From positions 1 through 64,000 of the forward strand of contig NZ_BLIG01000032.1 of NCBI RefSeq assembly GCF_009811415.1: a stretch of DNA of 64,000 nt. The letters are read 5' to 3'. Position numbers and translations under genes: made by a program. The notes beneath the pieces were generated by a model. That model was not told the DNA's origin and ran no database searches. It was given only the letters and a program-made list of their open reading frames with translations. Of the stretch, positions 36,370-43,973 are shown one piece after another; within the stretch, counting starts at the first letter, position 1; every line of letters starts with the position of its first letter. This stretch comes from Alteromonas sp. KUL106. Lineage in GTDB: Bacteria; Pseudomonadota; Gammaproteobacteria; Enterobacterales; Alteromonadaceae.

Positions 36370-37626
36370 TTAAAGCGCAGTCATTGGTGTTGATTCCATT
36401 TCATATATATCTTTAAGGCGAGATCGCAGCTGGTAGTACTGTTCGGCAGCGGTGCCTTGTAGTTCGATGCGCTGGTTGTCAATTTCAACAATTTGATCAG
36501 CAACTTGAATATCAAGGTTTTGCCCCATTTCGTCAAACAAGTCACGTTGGGCGTGAAGTTCTTTATTGGTTTGTATTGCTTGGCTAAGTGAACCAATAGC
36601 GGCAATACCAGCACCAGCAGCGGCCACTTGACCAACGGTAGAGCTAGAGTTAGAGCCTAACAGCACAGAAGCCACTGCAAACAAACCAGCGGTTACCTGT
36701 TTGGTAGTGCGCTCAGCTTCAAGTTCCCGGATTTTCTTGGCTTCAGGTAGCGTTTCTTTCTGGTATTTTCTATAAGGCGCTTCTGTCGTCACCCAGAATG
36801 AATCGTAGGTTTCTTGAAGGCTGTCAATAAACTGCTCGTCTTTTGCTTGAATGGCGCGTATGCGACGAAGCATTGGGTCGCTTTCAGAAGGTGCACTAAC
36901 AAGCTCAATCTCGCCTTTTCGGTTCTGAGATAGGTACTGGCTAAACGATTCTGGGCTATACATTTGCGCGTAGCGTAAATCAGATACCATCTGTACTTCT
37001 TGCTTGTAAGCCTCTGACTTCTTAATCAGCAGGTCATAAACAAATTTAGCAATTTGCTCGAACACTGGGCCATTCGGGTTTTCTCCACGAGACATTGCAT
37101 CGCGGTACCAGCCTTCACTGACACGGTATTCAAATTCTTCTTCGCCCCATACGGTGTTTTTGGCGTCCATGACTTTTACGCCAATTTCTACCGTTTCGGT
37201 ATCTGAGTAATTGATCTTTCCAAGAACGTACACGTCGGCAAGTGCAGACGCGTCAGGCGTCACATTGATGCTGCCAAACGATTTGGTTTCGCCTAACGCT
37301 TCTTTGGTAGCAATGGCAAAACGGTTCGCTTCTAATCGGCGAACTTGTGGCCAGATGCCTTCTTCTTCTATTTCGTCGTAATCGATAGAGCCATCACGAT
37401 CGGTAGGAAAGCCAGGATCGAAAACGGGAACAGCGACATCCATGTAAATTTCTGAGTTGTAGTTATAGCTATTTCTCTGTGCACCTAAAGGCTGGCCAAC
37501 GCTAGGACCTACCATAGATGGACCAACGCTGGACACATTCGTTTGCGTTGAACCACAGCCACCTAAAAGTATAAACGATGCCGTTGCGACCACTGTAAAC
37601 AGGGCCTTTGGTTTAAATGAAGACAT
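36370..37626 (-). CDS. Lipoprotein of unknown function
   Basis: 418 residues with a lipoprotein signal peptide (lipobox LLGGC, Cys24). The first half has a beta-rich, CsgG-like feel (MDVAVPVFDPGFPTDRDG; VYVLGKINYSDTETVEIGVKV), the second half is helical with a Gly/Ala/Ser-rich stretch (residues about 325-360). It could be an outer-membrane partner of the inner-membrane parts in the operon. No name can be given. A GGAAGGAAAGGAA ribosome site precedes the start. Confidence 0.8.
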   Translation of the reverse strand: MSSFKPKALFTVVATASFILLGGCGSTQTNVSSVGPSMVGPSVGQPLGAQRNSYNYNSEIYMDVAVPVFDPGFPTDRDGSIDYDEIEEEGIWPQVRRLEANRFAIATKEALGETKSFGSINVTPDASALADVYVLGKINYSDTETVEIGVKVMDAKNTVWGEEEFEYRVSEGWYRDAMSRGENPNGPVFEQIAKFVYDLLIKKSEAYKQEVQMVSDLRYAQMYSPESFSQYLSQNRKGEIELVSAPSESDPMLRRIRAIQAKDEQFIDSLQETYDSFWVTTEAPYRKYQKETLPEAKKIRELEAERTTKQVTAGLFAVASVLLGSNSSSTVGQVAAAGAGIAAIGSLSQAIQTNKELHAQRDLFDEMGQNLDIQVADQIVEIDNQRIELQGTAAEQYYQLRSRLKDIYEMESTPMTAL

Positions 37627-37649
37627 TTCCTTTCCTTCCTCTGAGTTTA

Positions 37650-38186
37650 TTAGCAGCCGTATTGCTCTTTTAATGCTTGGAAGTGAGCCTTTTCAGCCTC
37701 ATCTTTTGCTCCTTGTAAACCGGCAATTACGGCGCCACATACCGCTGAACTACCACCTTTCGCTTGTCCGCCAACGGATTGTTTGGAAGGATCAGAGCTT
37801 GATGTCGTAGTTTGTGTATTCGTTGATGAATCTTGAGATTCTGTACTGCTTTGCGAATTAGCTTGCCCAGCACCCGCGCCAGAAGATGCGGTAGGCGATG
37901 AATTTCCAGAGCCTGCGCCTTGTCCAGCTGCATTCGCAACGCTTTGTGCACTCGATTGAGCGGCGGCGTTCATGCATTCTTCGCTTTGATTTAATGCGCC
38001 GAAAAGAGAGTCATCTAGCGCTTGTATTTTTTCCGCTTCCGTCATAGTCGACATATCTTGTTCACCGAAGTCGAGTATGGAGCAGTCTTTATAATAGGTA
38101 GGAGTGACGCTTGATTGTGCGAAAACAGACGTTATCGAAAATACACAAAGTAATATAGCAAAGGGCAGATAGTTCGGCATGGCCAT
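37650..38186 (-). CDS. Secreted Ser/Gln/Ala-rich small protein
   Basis: 178 residues: signal peptide (cleavage likely after SVFA), a conserved-looking N-terminal domain with Cys in YYKDCSILDFGEQD and EECMNAA, a low-complexity Ser/Thr/Gln/Gly linker (residues about 75-145), and a C-terminal helix ending in Cys (EQYGC). It is first in the eight-gene minus-strand operon, preceded by AAAAGGA. Function unknown; the Cys pairs suggest disulfides in the periplasm. Confidence 0.75.
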   Translation of the reverse strand: MAMPNYLPFAILLCVFSITSVFAQSSVTPTYYKDCSILDFGEQDMSTMTEAEKIQALDDSLFGALNQSEECMNAAAQSSAQSVANAAGQGAGSGNSSPTASSGAGAGQANSQSSTESQDSSTNTQTTTSSSDPSKQSVGGQAKGGSSAVCGAVIAGLQGAKDEAEKAHFQALKEQYGC

Positions 38187-38305
38187 TAAGTCCTTTTAAT
38201 TGCGATATTTTGAGACATATGTAATACCTCGCTCCTTTTTTTATATATAGCATCCTTTTAGCCAAGACAAAACACAGATTTTAATTTAAATAAAAGCAAT
38301 AAAAT

Positions 38306-38363
38306 AAAAAGCCGATAAAACTCAATCTTTTATCGGCTTATCGGCTTATCGGCTTATCGGCTT
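38306..38363 (-). terminator. Terminator after amidohydrolase, with four tandem 8-mers
   Basis: CCGATAAAA (38312-38320) and TTTTATCGG (38328-38336) form a hairpin of 12 or more base pairs, with a T-rich run on the minus strand (TTTTTATTTTATT). Directly beside it, ATCGGCTT is repeated four times in perfect tandem (38332-38363), so there are several alternative arms for the stem. Confidence 0.8.
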
Positions 38364-38386
38364 TTTGATGTCATAGCATTAATTAA

Positions 38387-41300
38387 CTAATGCGCCCAAT
38401 GATAGTGGTGTGCTTTCGCTTCCACATCATCTGCTGTTTGCTGCGGCATAAAGGTCGCATTGTCTTGTTCAAAGAAGAACGGCTTGCGCTTTTCTTTGCT
38501 GCCCACTTCATTCATGGTAGCCGACTCGTATACGCGTCCATTTAGTACAGTGTATTCGACGAATTCACTCTTTCTAATGTCGCTCAGTACGTCGCCATCA
38601 ATCACGACTAGGTCAGCAAGCTTACCTTCCTCGATACTGCCAATATCTTTACCCATACCTAGGTGTTTCGCACCATCAATAGTACCGCCGCGTAGCGCTT
38701 CCCAAGGCGTGAAGCCGCCTTGTTCCATGATCCACAACTCCCAGTGAGCGGCTAAACCTTCACGCTGGCCGTGAGCACCAATATGTACACTGACCCCATT
38801 GTCTCGAAGCGTTTTGGCGTAGCTTGCTACGTTCTGGTGGTTGTACTGATTTTCTGGTGCAGTAGGTCGGCGAATGGCGCGGCTGTCTAGAATAGTCGAT
38901 GGGGTATAACGAAGAAGGCGGGGGTTCTTCCACACTTCTGTTTTATCGTACCAGTATTCTTCACCCATCATGCCGCCGTACGACACAACGAAGGTCGGTG
39001 TATAGCCAAACTCAGTAGCTTTCCATAGCTGAGTGACGTCGCTGTAGCCTTTTTCAACAGGAATGCTGTGCTCAAGACCCGTGTGGCCATCTACCAGCAT
39101 AGTCAGATTCTGCTGAAGCTTACCGCCCCCTTCAGGGACCACCATCATCTCTTGATTTTTTGCCGCCCAAAGGACCTGTTGGCGCTGATCACGACGGGGC
39201 TGATTGTAGCTTTTCACTGAAATAGCACCGGCTTCTTTCAATCGCTCGACGTGGAAGTAGGCGTCTTCATAATTGTTGATAATGGCTTTGTAGCCTAGCC
39301 CTTCTGCACCGTATAAGATGGTGCCGGTGGAATAGATACGCGGTGCAACAATATCGCCTTTGCGTTGCAATTCAGCCGCAGCAAAAATTTCTGTCGTGTC
39401 GTTTGATGGGTCGTGAATAGTTGTTACACCGAACGACACATTCGAGTACTGACTCCAGTTTTGCTGAGGGATAATCTCGTTGCGGCCCTGCGAGCCGTGT
39501 GCGTGGGCATCAACAAGCCCAGGAATGATGGTTTTACCCGAGGTGTCTATCTGCATGGCGTCATCAGGAATGGTCACTTCGCCACGTTTGCCAACCGCTT
39601 CAATGCGGTTGTCTTTGATGAGTACAACACCATCTTCAATCACTTCTTGTGTATTGTCAGCATCGCGCATGGTTACCACTTTGCCGCCAACCAAGGCTTT
39701 GTATCCAGATGGCTTGTCAGCTTTCGTCGTAAACGACAAGTCCATCCCTTCAGCTACCGGCTCAGGCAAAGTTTCAGCGGCACCATCAACAAAGGCAAAA
39801 GCTTCATCCAGTGAACGGCTAAATAGCGTGGGGCCATTAAACCAACTTAAGGTTTTGTTGTCAGGCGACCACGTGAGGTACTCACCCGCGCGGCTTGAAA
39901 GCTGCGTAACTGGTAACGAGGTCATATTCGGACCAATAGTAATACGCTTGCCATTTTCAACAAAAGGCGCCACGTAAGTTTTGAACTGGTAAACAAACGC
40001 AACCCACTTCTTATTGTGAGAAAGCTTGTACTCACTTACTTTATCTGCGCCATAAAGGTGAGTTCGCTTGTCGTTGCCTTTAAGATTCACGCTGGAAAGT
40101 TGCGTTTCATAATAGGCTTCACCGCCCGCTGACTCGGTGAAATACACCCGGTCATCGCTACCCGCGAAATGCGCGTTGTAGCCGCCTTCGGTCACTTTTT
40201 CTACCGTATCTTCTTCAAGGTCAGCTACGTAAATACCTGGCTCAACCGAATATTTGGGGTCTAGCAAATAACCGCCCGTAAACTTGCGGAAAACCACCTT
40301 CTCGCCATCGGCAGAAAACGACGGTTCAATGTAGTGGCCAGGCTGCTGGGTAATGATTTTTCCTTTACCACCGCGGGCAGAAACCACGCGAACGGTGCCT
40401 AAATCTTGGTCGTTCCATGTGGTATACACAATCGACTTGCCGTCGTTAGAAAAGCGCGGATAGTATTCGTCGTGATCGTTTTGTTTAGTTAAACGTTTAA
40501 TTTTGCCTGACTTCACATCGCGCACATAAAGTTTACCAAGGGCTTGGAAGAGCACGGTTTTACCGTTGGGTGACATCTGAGACCAGCGAATCATGCGTAC
40601 GTCAAATTCATCTGGTGCCACATCAACGTCAAAGCGAAGGGCATCTGCGAATTTCACGGTACCTTCAACGGTTACGTCCATTGTGCTAGTGATTTTATCT
40701 TTTACGTCGATGGTGTGGAATTTACCGCCTGTCCAATATACGATTTTGCTGCTGTCAGGCATCCAGTCGAAGTAGGCAAAGTAGCCTTCCGAACCAAAGC
40801 CTTCCTGCATATCACGCTCTAATTCCAACGTCAGCGGTGTTTCCACACCTGTTTTTATATCTTTGATGAAAAGTGCGGTTCTATCTTTAACGCGACGAAT
40901 AAACGCAATGTGCTTGCCGTCAGGAGAAGGGGTAGGGACTACAGCGCCGCCGGTACCGCTGATATAGCGGCTCTCTTCGCCGGTTTCGCGGTCGTAGCGA
41001 GTAATAGCAAAAATGCCTTCTAACGGATCACGGTTATATTCAAAACGGGCGCCTGGAACCGTATTTTCGGTGAAGTAAATGTACTTTCCGTCGTGAGAAA
41101 ATACAGGGTCGGCAATGTTTTGCTGGTCGCGTTTTCCGCTGTTACGTGCTTTGATTTGAAGGCCGTCGCCACCCGATTTGTGATACATCCAAATCTCGCC
41201 TGCAGGAATACTGCGGCTAGACATAATGCCTTTGGTGACGACTAAGTATTCACCGTCTGGGCTCCATTTAGGCGAGTGAATAAGATTGCTTTTCTCTTTG

Positions 41301-41722
41301 GTTATTTGACGAAGATTACTGCCATCAATGTCCATAACCCATACGTTGCTTAACCCGTCTTTATCCGAGATAAACGCGATGTGCTTTCCGTCCGGAGATA
41401 TGGAAGGATGGATATTCCATGCGAAGTCTTGCGTAAGTGGCGTCGCGTCGCCACCCTTCATACTAACTTTGTATAGGTCACCGAGCATGTCAAAAACCAT
41501 AAACTCGCCGTTAGGTGCTATGTCTAAGCTAGACCAGGTCGTCTCATTGGTTTTGATCGTGACTTCATTAAGGGCATAAGGTGGGTTATTTACGTCCCAC
41601 TTTTCAATGTCAGATTCTGTTTTTTCTTCACTGTCGTTTTGGGCGTATAAAGTAGGTGCAACACCTAAACCCAAGGCACTTACTAGCGTGATGGCCAGTA
41701 AACGTTTCTTTGTCGTTATCAT
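38387..41722 (-). CDS. Exported amidohydrolase with N-terminal TolB-like propeller
   Basis: 1111 residues: signal peptide ending LYAQ, about 600 residues of WD40/TolB-like beta-propeller repeats (many SPDGKHIAF-type units), and an amidohydrolase domain (residues about 680-1085) with the metal motif VDAHAHG, SVKSYNQPRRDQ (possible carboxylated Lys), GLEHSIPV, HIGAHGQREG and the family C-terminal SIEEGKLADLVVIDGDVL. It resembles periplasmic amidohydrolases with TolB repeats of Alteromonadales and Bacteroidetes; substrate unknown, peptide-like or prolidase-like is a guess. Confidence 0.88.
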   Translation of the reverse strand: MITTKKRLLAITLVSALGLGVAPTLYAQNDSEEKTESDIEKWDVNNPPYALNEVTIKTNETTWSSLDIAPNGEFMVFDMLGDLYKVSMKGGDATPLTQDFAWNIHPSISPDGKHIAFISDKDGLSNVWVMDIDGSNLRQITKEKSNLIHSPKWSPDGEYLVVTKGIMSSRSIPAGEIWMYHKSGGDGLQIKARNSGKRDQQNIADPVFSHDGKYIYFTENTVPGARFEYNRDPLEGIFAITRYDRETGEESRYISGTGGAVVPTPSPDGKHIAFIRRVKDRTALFIKDIKTGVETPLTLELERDMQEGFGSEGYFAYFDWMPDSSKIVYWTGGKFHTIDVKDKITSTMDVTVEGTVKFADALRFDVDVAPDEFDVRMIRWSQMSPNGKTVLFQALGKLYVRDVKSGKIKRLTKQNDHDEYYPRFSNDGKSIVYTTWNDQDLGTVRVVSARGGKGKIITQQPGHYIEPSFSADGEKVVFRKFTGGYLLDPKYSVEPGIYVADLEEDTVEKVTEGGYNAHFAGSDDRVYFTESAGGEAYYETQLSSVNLKGNDKRTHLYGADKVSEYKLSHNKKWVAFVYQFKTYVAPFVENGKRITIGPNMTSLPVTQLSSRAGEYLTWSPDNKTLSWFNGPTLFSRSLDEAFAFVDGAAETLPEPVAEGMDLSFTTKADKPSGYKALVGGKVVTMRDADNTQEVIEDGVVLIKDNRIEAVGKRGEVTIPDDAMQIDTSGKTIIPGLVDAHAHGSQGRNEIIPQQNWSQYSNVSFGVTTIHDPSNDTTEIFAAAELQRKGDIVAPRIYSTGTILYGAEGLGYKAIINNYEDAYFHVERLKEAGAISVKSYNQPRRDQRQQVLWAAKNQEMMVVPEGGGKLQQNLTMLVDGHTGLEHSIPVEKGYSDVTQLWKATEFGYTPTFVVSYGGMMGEEYWYDKTEVWKNPRLLRYTPSTILDSRAIRRPTAPENQYNHQNVASYAKTLRDNGVSVHIGAHGQREGLAAHWELWIMEQGGFTPWEALRGGTIDGAKHLGMGKDIGSIEEGKLADLVVIDGDVLSDIRKSEFVEYTVLNGRVYESATMNEVGSKEKRKPFFFEQDNATFMPQQTADDVEAKAHHYHWAH

Positions 41723-42078
41723 AATTGTGTTTCCAACCGCTTATTATTTATTTTGTGTCTACATCAGAGTACATGAGTTAGCGTAAACTGCCGCACTCTT
41801 GAATTGTAAAGCTCACGTTAATACTACTGCAAAGTGTAAGAGTTTTATTTAGCTAATGCGATTGTAAGTCTGATTTTAGCGTTTAACTATCATTGAACTA
41901 TTCTCGATAATCGTTACTTTTAGTGCTTATTTCACATTTGTCTCGCTGTATGTAAGCAATATTGTGAGACTTTGGGTACGACAACTACAACTTGTTATAA
42001 AAGCGCTACTCAGCGGCTGGTCTAAACCAACAGCACAGCCACCCCGCCGCGCTTAACGGGAAATAGCGACGCTGGGTG
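41723..42078. other. Gap between amidohydrolase and hipA
   Basis: About 355 AT-rich bases with no supported ORF. It should contain the amidohydrolase promoter (minus strand) and the end of the hipA transcript. I see no strong terminator. Confidence 0.5.
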
Positions 42079-43332
42079 CTATTGTGTTATTGAGTAAGGG
42101 TTTAAAAACTGCCGCCGCCAAAACAACCGCTTATCGATTTCAGACAGTTCAGCTTCGGCACAGACGGTATCAAAGTTAGCTTTAATTATCTGAATTTGAT
42201 GTTCAAAAATAGCCTTCGCTTCCTCCTGCGATAGCAGAAAGTTATGCGCGGTTTGAAGGCAAGTTGCGAGTTGGCTCATTTTATTGCTACCTGCAATTAG
42301 CATGGCCTGAGACGCTTCGTTTCCGGTACGCCCCTGAGGGCATACATCATAGGCCGGTGTTAACGTTAGTGTGTGGCCATTCCAAAACGCTGCATGATTG
42401 CGAGCATGATCGTCTGTATTGCCGCAAAGAATATTAAAGGTCAGGCGGCCAAACAGTTCCCGAAGTGTCTCTTTCGGTCTAGTAAATCTGTGTCGAATGA
42501 TTTCTGCCAGTGTCTCATAGCTGGCATACCGCGCCATCATGTCATCCAGTGCAAATAGGGTAAGTGCTGACACAATAGATTTTCTTTCCCAGCCTTTCTC
42601 TGAAGCTACACGATCAAACCTTTTTACTAGCAGTACGTCTTTATTCGCGGCTTTGGTTAGTTTGACCGGCGCCACATCAAGTCCAGCCAGTTTGGCTAAT
42701 CGCATGGCGATGTATTCAGCCTTTACGACACTGTAGATATCATTACTGGCAGAAAACTTTGCGATGTATTTTGTTCCGTCCTCTTCAATCAGGGCTTTAG
42801 GGCGTGCGCCACCAATTGAACTTCCGTGAAACAGGGCTTGGTCTAGTTCGGGCGTTAGCGGTACGCCTTTTTCAACGCGTTCTGCCGATTTTGCTAGCTC
42901 CTCCATGGAGACATTCATCGCAGAGCGTGGCACGTATTCGGTAGGAGAAAGCTGAAAATCTAGTGCACCAATGCGGTCAGACCCAGACTCCAGAAGATAG
43001 GTCAGCTCATCTAGCTGAGTTGTATCGATATCATCACCTTTACACCCGAGACGTCGGTTAATAATAACACGTCTGCCCCATGCATCTGGCGCACTGTCAC
43101 GGATACAGCCGGGCACACTGAGCCCGTCTAATAACGAGAGTGAACCTGGACGCAGGGGGAGTTCAGGTTCATAGATAGGTACTGCATCCTTTACTCTCTC
43201 TAAGTAACTTTTACCGTAGTTGAAGATCAAATTATCGCCATCAGGAGCGAGACGACCTGCCACGACAGGCTTGGTCTCCTCGGGCAACCAAATCCAGACG
43301 AATGCTTCTTTATATTCCTGTTTAGAAGTCAT
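42079..43332 (-). CDS. hipA: HipA-family serine/threonine kinase toxin
   Basis: HipA inactivates glutamyl-tRNA synthetase by phosphorylation in E. coli, giving growth arrest. The 417-residue protein has the HipA N-domain (PLRPGSLSLLDGLSVPG), P-loop-like GSSIGGARPKAL, IAKFSASND, catalytic GNTDDHARNHAA and TPAYDVCP metal-binding Asp, so the kinase looks intact. It follows hipB with an 11-base overlap. Target not shown by the sequence. Confidence 0.92.
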   Translation of the reverse strand: MTSKQEYKEAFVWIWLPEETKPVVAGRLAPDGDNLIFNYGKSYLERVKDAVPIYEPELPLRPGSLSLLDGLSVPGCIRDSAPDAWGRRVIINRRLGCKGDDIDTTQLDELTYLLESGSDRIGALDFQLSPTEYVPRSAMNVSMEELAKSAERVEKGVPLTPELDQALFHGSSIGGARPKALIEEDGTKYIAKFSASNDIYSVVKAEYIAMRLAKLAGLDVAPVKLTKAANKDVLLVKRFDRVASEKGWERKSIVSALTLFALDDMMARYASYETLAEIIRHRFTRPKETLRELFGRLTFNILCGNTDDHARNHAAFWNGHTLTLTPAYDVCPQGRTGNEASQAMLIAGSNKMSQLATCLQTAHNFLLSQEEAKAIFEHQIQIIKANFDTVCAEAELSEIDKRLFWRRQFLNPYSITQ

Positions 43333-43660
43333 CTATCACTTCCATCTTCGTTTTTCGTGCACTTTTAGGCAGCAGTGACAGCTTTTCTTCAATTTGCCTG
43401 ACCTGCATAGTCAGTCGGCTAGGTTCTGCCTCAAATAATGTTACACCGACGATTCTGGCTACCTCAAAAGTTGCTCCTATTTCGCATTTAGGATCTGCCT
43501 TTTCTATGCGGGAAAGCATCCCTCTGGAAATACCTGCTCGGTCTGCCACCTCCTGCGCGCTCATCTTTTTCTCGAGTCTTGAGGCTCGAATGAGCTTCGC
43601 CAACAATGTTAGCGCTTCTTCGGTGTAACTGGAGTAACTTCTGACTATAGATTTTGGCAT
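43322..43660 (-). CDS. hipB: HipB-like XRE antitoxin
   Basis: 112-residue protein with a Cro/C1 helix-turn-helix (residues about 20-75: KMSAQEVADRAGISRGMLSR) and a basic N-terminus. It would neutralise HipA and repress the operon from the TGTTCTATATATGG repeats upstream. It overlaps hipA by 11 bases, the usual order antitoxin first. Confidence 0.9.
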   Translation of the reverse strand: MPKSIVRSYSSYTEEALTLLAKLIRASRLEKKMSAQEVADRAGISRGMLSRIEKADPKCEIGATFEVARIVGVTLFEAEPSRLTMQVRQIEEKLSLLPKSARKTKMEVIDDF

Positions 43661-43668
43661 TTGAGTCG

Positions 43669-43791
43669 CATATAGAACATTTAAATGGTTAATGAGCTAT
43701 ATATAGTGCACGAAAATGGACTAGTCAAATCTGATGACTATTAATTTGTTCTATATATGGTACGTAATGATTTTATATGTTCTATATATGG
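43669..43791. promoter_or_regulatory. HipB operator repeats
   Basis: TGTTCTATATATGG occurs twice (43747-43760 and 43778-43791, 31 bases apart), with a partial inverted copy CATATAGAACA at 43669-43679 near hipB and a related GCTATATATAGTGCAC at 43696-43711. The spacing of about three helical turns suits a cooperative autorepressor. Confidence 0.65.
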
Positions 43792-43973
43792 CGCAATATT
43801 TTTAAATTATATGGCAACTTGGTGTAGGGCTTATCAAATTATATAAACGAGACTTCCGTTCGCGGGGTTATCACAAGCTTCCACTCATCATCACTTTCAG
43901 TGATGCTTGTCTATTACAGCAAGAACCGCTAATTTCTAACAAGTTATTAACAATGAATTGTGTAGGAATTACC

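Noticed and set aside
29907..38186. Zorya-type defence system
   Set aside because: The TolQ-like channel invites the comparison, but the B subunits have vWA rather than OmpA-like domains and no ZorC/D/E-like genes are present.
38332..38363. CRISPR or satellite array
   Set aside because: Only four contiguous 8-mers without spacers; explained better as slippage in a terminator arm.
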